Below are positions 43,816 through 53,515 of a stretch of 64,000 nucleotides of DNA, piece by piece. Made by a program: the position numbers and the translations under genes. Within the stretch, counting starts at the first letter, position 1; each line of letters starts with the position of its first letter. Source of the stretch: CAZZCN01 sp964652975. GTDB taxonomy: Bacteria; Bacillota; Clostridia; Saccharofermentanales; UBA5734. The stretch spans positions 9,857-73,856 of the forward strand of contig CAZZCN010000005.1 of assembly GCA_964652975.1 (NCBI GenBank), given 5' to 3'. The notes below the pieces were generated by a model, which saw only the letters and a list, made by a program, of their open reading frames with translations, did no database searches and was not told the origin of the DNA.

Positions 43816-46194
43816 TTAGTGGCCTCTTCTTACATCAATAACATCTTTTATGGCTTTTAATCTGCCTATTATCCTGCCGAGCTGGCTTTGATTGGTTAGT
43901 TCTATTGTCATTGAGACAGTTGCGGTTACGTCTTTAAGAGATGACATGTTACCAGATAGAATCGATACCTTCTCTTCTGCCAGTGCATTTGAAACATCAG
44001 CAAGGAGATTCCTTCGGTCATGAGCCAGTATGGTAAGTTCTACCTGGTAGGCGGAGGATTTTGTCTCTTCATTCCAATATATTTCTATCAGCCTGTATGC
44101 CCTTTCGGTATCTTTAGGTGAAGATCCGGAAGCAGCAAGTATATGTCTTATATTGGTGCAATCGGTCCTGTGTACCGCCACCCCTTTGCCTCTTGTTATA
44201 TACCCGATTATCTTGTCTCCTGGCACTGGGCTGCAGCAGCGGGAAAGAGTTACCAGGCAATGTTCGATGCCTGGGACCACCACCCCGTAATCCACACCGC
44301 CTTTAGGTGATTTTTTGCGCTTTGTCTGCTTGGCGGTTCCCGGTGATATATCAGCCCCTTGTCCGTCTATTACAGTTATATTCGATGAAATCGGACTGTA
44401 AACCACCTGTCCGGCTGGTGTCAGCCTGTATCCAAGCTTGGTCCTTTCTCCTTCAGTCAATCCCTTTATGTACTCATCCTTTATCCTTGGTATTATCTTA
44501 CCTGCCGAGATACCGCCATAACCCACCGCAGAATATAGGTCTTCGATGGATTGAAGGGTATATCTTTTAAGAATGGGTTCAAGGTACTCATGCTTCATTA
44601 GTTGATGAGGTGCGAAGCCGCTCTTTTTGAGTTCTCTTTCAAATATTTCACGGCCCCTGACAATATTCTCATCTCGCATCTCTTTTTTGAACCAGTTATT
44701 GATCTTGCTTCTGGCATTGTTGCTTTTTACTATCTTGACCCAGTCCCTGCTTGGTCCATGAACCTTGTCGGAGGTAAGAATCTCTACGATGTCTCCGTTA
44801 TTGAGAGTATATGTAAGAGGAACAATCCTGCCATTTACTTTTGCACCGTACATTTTGTTGCCTATACCGCTGTGAATATTGTAGGCAAAATCAATCGGCA
44901 CAGAACCTGCCGGCAATGAGATAACCGCTCCTTTGGGCGTGAATACAAAAACTTCATCTGCAATAAGTCCGCTCTTGAGGTTTTCCATGAATTCCCCGGC
45001 GTCTCTCATGTCCTTCTGCCAGTCAAGAAGCTGTCTCAGCCAGGCGAGCTTGCCGTCAAATCCATCTTCGGTTTTGTTGGCAGGCGATTCTTCCTTATAC
45101 CTCCAGTGGGCAGCAATACCATATTCAGCTGTTCTATGCATAAGAAGCGTGCGTATCTGCACTTCAAAAGGGATGCCCTTGGGGCCTATGACTGTTGTGT
45201 GAAGAGACTGGTACATATTAGGCTTTGGCATTGCAATGTAATCCTTGAAGCGACCCGGCATAGGTCTGTACATTTCGTGTACAAGCCCAAGGACAGCGTA
45301 ACAATCCGATACGGTATCCACTATTATTCTTGCTGCAAAAAGGTCGTAAATCTGATCCAGTACCTTGTCCTGCGTTTTCATTTTTCGATATATGCTATAA
45401 AAATGCTTGGGACGGCCTTCAATATCACAATGAATTCCCATCTGGTCTATTCTGGCTTTAAGCTCTGTTACCACCTGTTCAAGGTATTTTTCCCTGTCCG
45501 AGCGTTTCTGTGATATCGCACCTACGAGCTCATAAAAGGCATCCTTGTCAATATATCTTAAACAAAGATCTTCAAGTTCCCATTTAATCCTGTATATTCC
45601 AAGTCGATGTGCCAGAGGTGCATAAATATCAAGTGTCTCCTGCGCTTTCTCAATCTGCTTGTCAACGGGGAGATTTCCTATGGTTCTCATATTGTGAAGT
45701 CTGTCTGCGAGTTTAATAAGGACAACACGAATATCCTTGGCCATCGCAAGAAACATTTTTCTGAAGTTCTCTGCCTGTATCTCTTCCTTTGAAGAGTATG
45801 GTATACGACCTAGCTTGGTAACTCCATCGACCAGTGCGGCAACCTCTTCACCGAAATCAACACGAATGTCCTCTACTGATTTTGTCGTATCCTCAACGGT
45901 ATCATGAAGAAGCGCTGCTACAAGGGTATCTTCGTCAACTTCCAATTCAATTAGAATTTCTGCTGTTGCTACCGGATGGATAATATATGGCTCGCCATTT
46001 GCTCGTTTCTGGTCACCATGCGCACGATATGCATAATTGTAAGCTCTTATCAGCTTGTCGGCATTGTTATGAAAAGAATACTTCAAGTAGCGGTCAATCA
46101 CATACTTCATGGATTCAGGCATTACGGAATAAACATCCTCAATAATCGGCGTGTCAGCACTTTTGTCATTCGGGCTCTTTTTCTCTTCTGTCAA
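43816..46194 (-). CDS. relA: Bifunctional (p)ppGpp synthetase/hydrolase (RSH)
   Basis: 792 residues. HD hydrolase domain with H97-D98 in LLHDTVEDT and ADRLHNMRT, (p)ppGpp synthetase domain (RPKHFYSIYRKM, MPKPNMYQSLHTTVIGP), TGS (VFTPKGAVISLPAGSVPIDFAY), a zinc-finger-like linker (LSRCCSPVPGDKI) and a C-terminal ACT domain. Both catalytic halves look intact, so it can make and degrade the alarmone. It starts with TTG at 46194, with AAGGGAAAGTGTGG upstream. Followed by a spacer and the PocR regulator. Confidence 0.95.
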   Translation of the reverse strand: MTEEKKSPNDKSADTPIIEDVYSVMPESMKYVIDRYLKYSFHNNADKLIRAYNYAYRAHGDQKRANGEPYIIHPVATAEILIELEVDEDTLVAALLHDTVEDTTKSVEDIRVDFGEEVAALVDGVTKLGRIPYSSKEEIQAENFRKMFLAMAKDIRVVLIKLADRLHNMRTIGNLPVDKQIEKAQETLDIYAPLAHRLGIYRIKWELEDLCLRYIDKDAFYELVGAISQKRSDREKYLEQVVTELKARIDQMGIHCDIEGRPKHFYSIYRKMKTQDKVLDQIYDLFAARIIVDTVSDCYAVLGLVHEMYRPMPGRFKDYIAMPKPNMYQSLHTTVIGPKGIPFEVQIRTLLMHRTAEYGIAAHWRYKEESPANKTEDGFDGKLAWLRQLLDWQKDMRDAGEFMENLKSGLIADEVFVFTPKGAVISLPAGSVPIDFAYNIHSGIGNKMYGAKVNGRIVPLTYTLNNGDIVEILTSDKVHGPSRDWVKIVKSNNARSKINNWFKKEMRDENIVRGREIFERELKKSGFAPHQLMKHEYLEPILKRYTLQSIEDLYSAVGYGGISAGKIIPRIKDEYIKGLTEGERTKLGYRLTPAGQVVYSPISSNITVIDGQGADISPGTAKQTKRKKSPKGGVDYGVVVPGIEHCLVTLSRCCSPVPGDKIIGYITRGKGVAVHRTDCTNIRHILAASGSSPKDTERAYRLIEIYWNEETKSSAYQVELTILAHDRRNLLADVSNALAEEKVSILSGNMSSLKDVTATVSMTIELTNQSQLGRIIGRLKAIKDVIDVRRGH

Positions 46195-46298
46195 TTAATC
46201 CACACTTTCCCTTATAATACTAATCAATATAATAATAGTAATAATAATTATAATATTCTCTAACCGTTGTGCCTTTATCTTGTCTATGCTAATGTATG

Positions 46299-48410
46299 TT
46301 AAAAAGTGTCCGTGCTCAGTTTTCTGTAAGTTCTGGATTCGGACAGGTTCACCCTGCCATTTGCTTCAACAAGCCTGAATGCTTTTCTTAAATCCCCAAT
46401 ATTTCTGCATTCCAGCAGTTTAGTCTCTTCAAATATATCAAAAATTCGTGATAGTTTAAAGAGTGGGATTTTTACACCTGAATCGGCATCTATGGCGTCC
46501 GATAAAATTTGCAAATCACAGATTACTGAGTCTTGTCCGAATTTAGTCTTGAAATACTTATATGCAGCACTGTAATCATCGCTTTGAGGTATATAGAATT
46601 CTTTAAGCATGCTGTCGTTTCTGATTTTCTTAATCAATCCGTCCGCATCGTTCAGATAAATTTTCTCATAATCAATATTCCTATTATCAAATTCTGATGG
46701 GATCCTTTGAAAATCCCTGATCTGCAATTGAACTGTCTTTTTGCCCTGCCAGTCGTTAATTTGAAGGTGAAACGCCACATTCACCCTGTCGCCTGGTAAA
46801 AGATTGAAATTCTGGTTGGAAAGACCGAAAGCTATCCCATCCACAGTTCTCGTCTGCGAATTCAAATCATTACCTGTATATCCAAGAACAACCTTCATAT
46901 GTTTGCCACCAGTAAGATCTTTTACCTGTAAAATTTCGAGATTCATACATGCCAGCAGCGGCTTGGGATTACTTTCACCAAATGGCTCCAGCTGCTCTAG
47001 TTCAAATGCATTCTCGATGTCTAGCATTTCAAAAGGGACAATAAAATCAATCTGAAGCTTGTTGCCATAAAGGCATTCAGTCGACTTGCCACTGGAATAT
47101 TCCTTTATTGAATTGATGAATGAATCTATCGAACTCTCTTCTATTGTCAGTCCGGCTGCTTTCTTGTGGCCACCGAAAAACATAACATGCTCTTTCGCAT
47201 ATTCAATAGCTTCGAGTATTGAATCCGAGTTGGCACTCCTCCCCGAACCCTTGTAAAACTGTCCGTCCCAACCGAAAACAATAACCGAACGCTTGAAATA
47301 TTCTGTCAGTCTTGATGCAACTATCCCAAGAACCCCCTGATGCCATTCCTTGCTATATGCTATCAGTACTGTGTAATCCATAGGATCAAAATTATCAATC
47401 AACTGGCTTTTTGCATTTTCAAAAATCTCAAGTTCAATTTCACGGCGTCTGGCATTATCTTTAATAAGTTCGTCAGCAATTGCATTGCATATTGCAAAAT
47501 CATTTCCTGTAAGCATCAACACAGCCCTGTTACCGTCGCCCATCCTGCCTGCTGCGTTGATATATGGTGCTATCGAGTAACCGATTGTGACTGATGTGAT
47601 TATGTTTGATTTAAGTTCTAATTTATCCAGCAATGATCTGAGACCCATGCTTTGCAAACTGTTTAAAATTTTGAGCCCATGGTAGACAATCATTCGATTT
47701 TCATCTATTAGTGGTACTATGTCCCCTACCGTACCCATTGCCGCAAGATCCAGATATTGCGTCCATTTGTCACACAGATCAAGTCTCATACAAATCCCCT
47801 GAATCAGCTTGATGGCAACGCCAGCACCGGCAAGTCCTTTAAAAGGATATTTGCTGTCCGGACGTTTGGGATTGATTACCGCATCAGCCAAAGGAATCAC
47901 ACTCTTGCATTCATGATGGTCAGTTATTATAACCTGTATCCCCGAATTCATAAGAGTCTGAACCTCGTCCACAGAAGAAATACCACAATCAACGGTGATT
48001 ACAAGGTTGCATTTCTGGCCTATTATTTTCTCTGTGCCTGATTTGCCGAGACCATAGCCTTCGGTAATTCTGTCAGGTATAATAAATGTCACGTCTGCCC
48101 CGATTTCACTCAAAAACATAAGAAGTACTGATGTAGATGTTATTCCATCTACGTCATAATCACCATAAATCACTATTTTACTATGTTCGTCCAGAGCTTT
48201 GAGTATGATGTCGCATGCCTTGTGCATATCTTCAAATAAAAACGGATTGTGCCCTACTTCCAAGGGAGGTGCAAGAAAATTCACACGCTCTTCGTCAGAC
48301 AAGATATGGCGCGAGGCAAGAATTCTTCCAACAAGACTGTTGTCTACAGTATAATCACCTTCCCGGAATTGATTTAATATCTCCCATTCGTTTTTTAGCA
48401 GCAAAATCAT
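46299..48410 (-). CDS. recJ: Single-stranded-DNA-specific 5'-3' exonuclease RecJ
   Basis: 703 residues. DHH superfamily motifs YGDYDVDGITS, VITVDCGISS and ITDHHECK, then the DHHA1 region (FFGGHKKAAGLTIEE) and an OB fold. Acts in recombination and mismatch repair. The long frame to 48569 lacks family similarity; ATG 48410 has GGAG 12 bases upstream. The C-terminal extension of about 130 residues is common in Firmicutes RecJ. Just upstream of the relA gene, a frequent pairing. Confidence 0.93.
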   Translation of the reverse strand: MILLLKNEWEILNQFREGDYTVDNSLVGRILASRHILSDEERVNFLAPPLEVGHNPFLFEDMHKACDIILKALDEHSKIVIYGDYDVDGITSTSVLLMFLSEIGADVTFIIPDRITEGYGLGKSGTEKIIGQKCNLVITVDCGISSVDEVQTLMNSGIQVIITDHHECKSVIPLADAVINPKRPDSKYPFKGLAGAGVAIKLIQGICMRLDLCDKWTQYLDLAAMGTVGDIVPLIDENRMIVYHGLKILNSLQSMGLRSLLDKLELKSNIITSVTIGYSIAPYINAAGRMGDGNRAVLMLTGNDFAICNAIADELIKDNARRREIELEIFENAKSQLIDNFDPMDYTVLIAYSKEWHQGVLGIVASRLTEYFKRSVIVFGWDGQFYKGSGRSANSDSILEAIEYAKEHVMFFGGHKKAAGLTIEESSIDSFINSIKEYSSGKSTECLYGNKLQIDFIVPFEMLDIENAFELEQLEPFGESNPKPLLACMNLEILQVKDLTGGKHMKVVLGYTGNDLNSQTRTVDGIAFGLSNQNFNLLPGDRVNVAFHLQINDWQGKKTVQLQIRDFQRIPSEFDNRNIDYEKIYLNDADGLIKKIRNDSMLKEFYIPQSDDYSAAYKYFKTKFGQDSVICDLQILSDAIDADSGVKIPLFKLSRIFDIFEETKLLECRNIGDLRKAFRLVEANGRVNLSESRTYRKLSTDTF

Positions 48411-48594
48411 TAATCGTTTTCTCCATATGTTTACTATTTGTTGCAATTGTATCATTTTTTGGATAATAAAAACAGATGTCCACGCATCTGTAAACCTTGG
48501 AATTTGAACCCTTCTAAATTTGAACTCTTTTGAGATTGCCCATGTTGGGTAAATGCTTACCATGTGCAAAGGATTTTTTTGTGATGAACCCTAA

Positions 48595-48627
48595 CAAAAA
48601 CCCGACATCCTTTATGGATATCGGGTT
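48595..48627 (-). terminator. Terminator of the rpsU-YqeY operon
   Basis: Minus strand AACCCGATATCC/GGATGTCGGGTT, fully paired with one G-U, followed by TTTTTGTT. It lies 27 bases after the YqeY stop. The G-U pair fits only minus-strand RNA. Confidence 0.85.
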
Positions 48628-48653
48628 GTTTAAGCTTGTGGTGAAATAAGTTC

Positions 48654-49094
48654 CTATGATTCTAATTGATTTCTGACGAGGGTGTTGATAAGCTTACCGT
48701 CCGCTTTGCCTTTTAGTTTAGGTGTAATCACCTTCATCACATTGCCAAGATCTTTCATTGAAAGCGCGCCTGTCTCTACAATGGTCTGCTTTACTATCTC
48801 AAGAACCTCGGCTTCTGATAACTGGGCAGGTAGGTACTTCTCAATAATTGCCATTTCGGCCTTATACTTTGTAATTATATCTTCTCTGTCGCCTAAATCC
48901 TTTAAAGTCTCGGACTTCTTCTTATATTCCTTTGAAAGAATATCTAAAACACCGGCGTCGTCCAGCTCAGATCTAGTGTCCTTCTCTACTTGGAGAATGG
49001 CAGCTCTGCAGATTTGGATTGTATCCTTCTTCAGAGTGTCCTTGTCCCGCATTGCTGTCTTAAAATCATCAATAAGCTGTTCTTTAATAGTCAT
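48654..49094 (-). CDS. GatB/YqeY domain protein
   Basis: 146 residues. The family sequence MTIKEQLIDDFKTAMRDKDTLKKDTIQICRAAI, YLPAQLSEAEV and the end KADGKLINTLVRNQL match stand-alone YqeY proteins, related to the tRNA-binding tail of GatB. The exact role is not established. The start is ATG 49094 with AAGAGGAA upstream, one base after rpsU, so the two are one transcript. Confidence 0.92.
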   Translation of the reverse strand: MTIKEQLIDDFKTAMRDKDTLKKDTIQICRAAILQVEKDTRSELDDAGVLDILSKEYKKKSETLKDLGDREDIITKYKAEMAIIEKYLPAQLSEAEVLEIVKQTIVETGALSMKDLGNVMKVITPKLKGKADGKLINTLVRNQLES

Positions 49095-49095
49095 C

Positions 49096-49269
49096 TTAAC
49101 GTTTCCTCTTGCGTGCTGCTTCCGACTTCTTCTTGCGTCTAACGCTAGGCTTCTCGTAATGCTCTCTCTTACGAACCTCCGCAAGAACACCCGATCTTGC
49201 ACAAGAACGCTTAAAACGCCTCAATGCACTATCAAGGGTTTCATTCTCTTTTACTCTGACTTCTGACAT
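49096..49269 (-). CDS. rpsU: 30S ribosomal protein S21
   Basis: 57 residues. MSEVRVKENETLDSALRRFKR... and a basic C-terminus (RRKKKSEAARKRKR). The start is ATG 49269, with GAGGGGAGGG upstream. Linked to YqeY as in many Firmicutes. Confidence 0.96.
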   Translation of the reverse strand: MSEVRVKENETLDSALRRFKRSCARSGVLAEVRKREHYEKPSVRRKKKSEAARKRKR

Positions 49270-49463
49270 ATATATCCCTCCCCTCATCGACAATGCAAAT
49301 TGTCTTTTTGGGACATCCTGTTATACTAGTGATATCTGTGTGATATTATACTAGACAAAGGCGCTAATCGTCAACCTATTTGTTTGAAACTGCAAACCAA
49401 CTGCAAATATGTATCAATTGCAATCATTTTGAAATCTTTATTACCTGTTTTGGCATGAAATAA

Positions 49464-50954
49464 TCAATTGACACCGGATGCCTGAAGATATACCAGGTCG
49501 TAGACATCACCGGTTATTTCTATTCCGTGTAAATAGACATCCTCCTTGACACCTCCGTAATAGCAACTCGCATGACACGAAAGCGACGGGGACAGTCTTA
49601 CGTTGGACCAGCTGATGGTTGATGGAAGCACTCCAAGGGTATACTGATGCTGTGAATATCCTGTAGTCGCGGAGGTCTTATTGACAACAGCATAAGAAGA
49701 GGATCCCCCCACTGGATAAAATACCACATAGTCAGGAAGAGGGGTTGATTTAAAATCAATCCTTAGAGTGATTTTCTCAAGGCATAAAAATCTCAGCGGA
49801 TTAAGTGGAAGCGAATAGCCTAGAAGTGTTTTGCTGTTTTTAAAAAGAGATATCGCTCCATCCATTTTAAGAGTACCGCTGTCAACTGGTATTACAGGAG
49901 GCACGAATACCGGCTTAGGCTGTTCCTCCAATGTGAAAGTATAAGATATCTCCTTTGTTACCAGGTCTCCCATTGCTGAAACAGCCCATATCACAGCTTT
50001 TTCTGTAACACTTTTAGCCGTCGTCGATGTTGCTGTGTAAGATGCCCTGTTATACCTGACTGTCTTTTGCATGTTCCATGGACCTGCTCCTGAACTTTCA
50101 ACGGTTGACGATTTGAACTGTATTCCTCCTCGAGCAATATCGGAGCTTCTGGCGAGTCCCGAATAGGAAGATATATTGAAGCTTATCTGGAAATTTATAT
50201 CGACATAATCACTCCCCGGAAGAATTTTGAAAACCTTGCCGGATGGTTCACTGGAAGGTTTTACCATTCCCCCGATAGCAATGCCTCCTATCCCGTACCC
50301 ATGTAGCGTCCCATATCTTAACTCTCCTTTGGAGTTGTAGTGTCTAGTGTAAAGCGCAAAGCCCAATTTCCAAGATGGCACCGCTATTACAACACATTTT
50401 TGCTCAGTGAGTGCAAGACTGCTGTATGTCATGGTCCCATAACTCTGACCCATATAATATATCTGTGCCTTCTTGATATGTTCTTTCTCTCTTGATGTCA
50501 GACGCATCCAAGATACGGCTGCATCCTGTCCCAATGTAAGATTGTTCCATTTTCGCGGATCTGTAGTATATATTGAATCGTCAGGGAAAAATGTATTGGT
50601 AACAGTATATTCATCATACGAAAAGCCGTGTGCTGCATATTGCTTTGTCGCAGTATCATACCTGTTGCCAGGAACATCAGCAGGCTTACCATATGAGAGC
50701 ATGCTGTATTTCAAGAATGTATCGTAGTTCGCCCGATATCCCCTGTACCTGCTCAAGACCGGTTTGCCTGTCGAGTTAAGAAAAGATTCAAAACTCGCCT
50801 GGTTTGTTATAGGTGATGGCATTACCGCGTGCATCTGAACAGGTTTGGAGAATATTGAAAATGTAAATGCAATAATCAAAGATATTAAAATAATATCTTT
50901 TAAAATCCTGGTTCCCTCATGATTGCGATTTTTTAAGTGACAAATATCAGTCAT
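49464..50954 (-). CDS. Unknown exported protein
   Basis: 496 residues; I do not recognise the family. N-terminal membrane/signal segment DIILISLIIAFTFSIFSKPVQMHA near residues 20-45, with a possible cleavage after HAV. The rest is hydrophilic and beta-rich with many Tyr, Ser and Gly (YGTLHGYGIGGIAIGGM, SFNISSYSGLARSSD), then a Pro-rich break (PVFVPPVIPVD) and a second beta-rich domain of about 130 residues. It looks like a surface protein. The start is ATG 50954, with AAAGGA upstream; the frame to 51008 is less likely. The gene upstream in the same direction (51139-52101) is also unknown and membrane-anchored; the two may form a unit. Confidence 0.75.
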   Translation of the reverse strand: MTDICHLKNRNHEGTRILKDIILISLIIAFTFSIFSKPVQMHAVMPSPITNQASFESFLNSTGKPVLSRYRGYRANYDTFLKYSMLSYGKPADVPGNRYDTATKQYAAHGFSYDEYTVTNTFFPDDSIYTTDPRKWNNLTLGQDAAVSWMRLTSREKEHIKKAQIYYMGQSYGTMTYSSLALTEQKCVVIAVPSWKLGFALYTRHYNSKGELRYGTLHGYGIGGIAIGGMVKPSSEPSGKVFKILPGSDYVDINFQISFNISSYSGLARSSDIARGGIQFKSSTVESSGAGPWNMQKTVRYNRASYTATSTTAKSVTEKAVIWAVSAMGDLVTKEISYTFTLEEQPKPVFVPPVIPVDSGTLKMDGAISLFKNSKTLLGYSLPLNPLRFLCLEKITLRIDFKSTPLPDYVVFYPVGGSSSYAVVNKTSATTGYSQHQYTLGVLPSTISWSNVRLSPSLSCHASCYYGGVKEDVYLHGIEITGDVYDLVYLQASGVN

Positions 50955-51039
50955 AACAGTATATCCTTTCCAGAAGTTGTATTGCCATGCAGTGTTATTT
51001 CGATACACAGTCTATTTGACCAAGTTCAAATATTATTCT

Positions 51040-51061
51040 GTTTTGAAATAAGTTATATAGC
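51040..51061 (-). repeat. Short deletion form of the palindromic element
   Basis: Minus strand GCTATATAACTTATTTCAAAAC; related to the 36948 and 52157 short forms but with a diverged left end. It lies between the two unknown membrane-protein genes. Confidence 0.5.
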
Positions 51062-51138
51062 AAAAAACAGTGTGTCATTTCTTATTAAGAATTCATTTTT
51101 GGATTCTGACGCGGTAATTAATGTATTTGTACATATTC

Positions 51139-52101
51139 CTACTTTCTTACGATATAGAATTCTACATACGTAAGAAATGAATTATGAAATACTATTTCGA
51201 GGTCGTTGACTTTCATTTTGTATAGGGATGCCTTCGAGGGTTGTCCATTGATTCTTCCAACAAACGTCTCCTTGTAACCCTGATAAATGAATTCATATGC
51301 CTCTTCTGTATAATATTTTCCCAAAGCTGCAGAAAGGGAGTTCTTGAGAGCGTTCAAATGCTTACGCTGTGCGTATTCGCCTGATCTGAAAACCTCGTCC
51401 CTCGAACTTTCATCAAAAAGGACCGAGATATTCAATACAAAAGGAGACACAATATCACTTGATGATGTACGGTCAAGCAAATAGTAAAAATACCCATTTA
51501 GGTTCAGCGCATAATTCTCATCCTTTGCAATTATGAAGGCTTTTGTCTGGGATGTCTCATCAAGTAGTCTTTCTAGAAAATAAAATGAACTTTCGCTTAA
51601 GGATTTTGATAAAAATGAAGAGCGTCCTATAAAATACTCTACGGTATCATTCATTATCTTCTCACCCTTGATACTTTCAATCCCCAAGGGAATATAATCT
51701 GGCGGTTGACCCGAGGATTGCCTGGCAGAAGAGCTGTTTGCTTCCTTGCTTGATCTTATTGAACTTCTCTGTCCGCTGTTTGAGGATTCAAATTGTCCCG
51801 GCTCGCTTATCGGATTATTGTCAGAGTTATACTCCTCTAATGAATCTGAGCTTTGATTACTGAGCATTTCATCCGATGTTGATAGTCCGGAATAAGCGCT
51901 GATAAATGATTGAGATGCAGACGTGCTTTTCAATTTACTATCCATAGCCAAACCGGTCTTGCCAGAAGATTTAATCAGCAGAGCTGTTATACATAATAAT
52001 ATAATGAAGCATCCCAGAGAGAAGACAATGATAAAATTCCTGTAGCCTCCCTTCCTGTTCATTGCAGCAAATTTTGTAAATCTTTTTATAATGTTGCTCA
52101 C
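51139..52101 (-). CDS. Unknown single-pass membrane protein
   Basis: 320 residues; family not recognised. One membrane helix at about 23-44 (FIIVFSLGCFIILLCITALLI), a Ser/Asn-rich linker (50-135), then an extracytoplasmic alpha/beta domain of about 180 residues ending near YVEFYIVRK. It starts at GTG 52101 with AAAGGA 11 bases upstream. It lies 184 bp upstream of the unknown exported protein. Its layout (short cytoplasmic part, one helix, Ser-rich spacer, folded domain) resembles the unknown proteins at 58886-60908, but I see no clear sequence match. Confidence 0.75.
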   Translation of the reverse strand: MSNIIKRFTKFAAMNRKGGYRNFIIVFSLGCFIILLCITALLIKSSGKTGLAMDSKLKSTSASQSFISAYSGLSTSDEMLSNQSSDSLEEYNSDNNPISEPGQFESSNSGQRSSIRSSKEANSSSARQSSGQPPDYIPLGIESIKGEKIMNDTVEYFIGRSSFLSKSLSESSFYFLERLLDETSQTKAFIIAKDENYALNLNGYFYYLLDRTSSSDIVSPFVLNISVLFDESSRDEVFRSGEYAQRKHLNALKNSLSAALGKYYTEEAYEFIYQGYKETFVGRINGQPSKASLYKMKVNDLEIVFHNSFLTYVEFYIVRK

Positions 52102-52362
52102 CTAAATACCAATCCTTTCAATGTCTTTCAAACCCAATCCCATTATTGAGCAAATATAGCAAAATTATTTCAAAACGCTATAAGCATCCTGATGGGATAT
52201 TTCAAGTTGCTTGTTCTACGAAATTATTGTACTTCCGTCTGATGACTGATACTATTCCCTAAATATCTACAATTTCCAACAAAATACGACTAAATCCAAC
52301 AATCTGAATTGGGAATTATGAAATTGGCACCTTGGCATTGGCATCATGAAACTGGCATCATG
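52102..52362. other. Intergenic region with repeat fragments
   Basis: Contains a short form of the dispersed element (52157-52182) and a 14-base direct repeat GGCATCATGAAACT/GGCATCATGAAAAA near 52340-52368. No gene is seen. Confidence 0.5.
52157..52182 (+). repeat. Short deletion form of the palindromic element
   Basis: TAGCAAAATTATTTCAAAACGCTA, nearly identical to the form at 36948. It retains the outer ends of the full element. Confidence 0.7.
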
Positions 52363-52390
52363 AAAAAACCACCTCACAATTGAAAGGTGG
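52363..52390 (-). terminator. Terminator of the heat-shock operon
   Basis: Minus strand CCACCT/AGGTGG stem with a 10-base loop followed by six T, about 79 bases after the prmA stop. Confidence 0.8.
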
Positions 52391-52468
52391 CTATATTCTA
52401 TGAATTATTGACTGTTTTATTACTGGATAAGTTCTACGTAAAATGTTTTATTTATTCTGCAGGTTTTA

Positions 52469-53503
52469 TCAAGGAATGAATTTATATGCAATCCATTCGT
52501 CTTTTTCGATCTCTTCAATCTTACCGAATCCCAATTCGAGATATTTGTCTAATACTCGTTGTTTTTTGGTGTTGATTATGCCGCTTGTAATGAATATTCC
52601 GTCATCTTTTAAAAGCTCCTTTACCTGTGGAGCAATGGCTGCTATAACGTCGGCGATTATATTTGCAACTACTATATCGTATTTGTTACCTTTGAGGTCG
52701 GATGCCTCGCCCTTGATACAGTTTACAAATTCGGATACCTCGTTTTTGCTACAGTTTTCACGGGCTACATCAACTGCCATTTCGTCGAGATCTACAGCAT
52801 CAATATTTCGAGATCCAAGCTTGGCGGCAATAACTGACAGAATACCCGATCCACATCCCAGATCAAGGATTTTCAGTTCTGATGCATCTTTTACTGACAT
52901 TACCCTGTCAAGAATATCGGCACACATTGCTGTCGTTGCATGGCTACCTGTACCGAAGGCACTTCCGGGGTCAAGCAGGACAATCTTCTCTTCACTTTCA
53001 GGTTCATAGACTTCCCATGAAGGGGCGATGATAATTCTATCGGAAATTTTCATCGGATGAAAATATTTTTTCCAGCAGTTAGCCCAGTCCTCGTCAGCGA
53101 TATATTTCATCTTGAGGCTGCCGTTGCCGATGTCAAGAAACTGCGATACATCATTGATCGATGCCTCAATAAAAGACATCAGTTCATCCACAGAACATTT
53201 CTGGTCCTTGCTGAAATGATAAAGAACATCGGTGGGTAGGAAATTCTCATTTTCGTCGTATTTGATTCCAAGGCATACACCGTCAGGAAATTCGGAAAAA
53301 TAAGCCTTGATTACAACTTCTTCTCCAAGACTGTCGACATAGCCTTCATCAGCATATGTAAGCGAGTCGGGAGAGTCAAGAATAGCTTTGATTTCCCCGG
53401 GGTCCTGTGAAGAAATACCATAAGCTCCCAGTATTATAAGCTTTTCTATTATTGCGTCGGCAGCATCACCTGAAGTGCCGATTTCCACTTCAATCCATTT
53501 CAT
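52469..53503 (-). CDS. prmA: Ribosomal protein L11 methyltransferase
   Basis: 344 residues; SAM-dependent trimethylation of ribosomal protein L11. Motifs DPGSAFGTGSHATT, LDLGCGSGILSVIAAKLG (SAM motif I) and VANIIADVI (NPPF-like site). The N-terminal targeting domain is present (KWIEVEIGTSGDAADAI). It follows dnaJ by 12 bases, the usual last gene of the Firmicutes dnaK operon. Confidence 0.94.
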   Translation of the reverse strand: MKWIEVEIGTSGDAADAIIEKLIILGAYGISSQDPGEIKAILDSPDSLTYADEGYVDSLGEEVVIKAYFSEFPDGVCLGIKYDENENFLPTDVLYHFSKDQKCSVDELMSFIEASINDVSQFLDIGNGSLKMKYIADEDWANCWKKYFHPMKISDRIIIAPSWEVYEPESEEKIVLLDPGSAFGTGSHATTAMCADILDRVMSVKDASELKILDLGCGSGILSVIAAKLGSRNIDAVDLDEMAVDVARENCSKNEVSEFVNCIKGEASDLKGNKYDIVVANIIADVIAAIAPQVKELLKDDGIFITSGIINTKKQRVLDKYLELGFGKIEEIEKDEWIAYKFIP

Positions 53504-53515
53504 TTCTTGTCCTCA

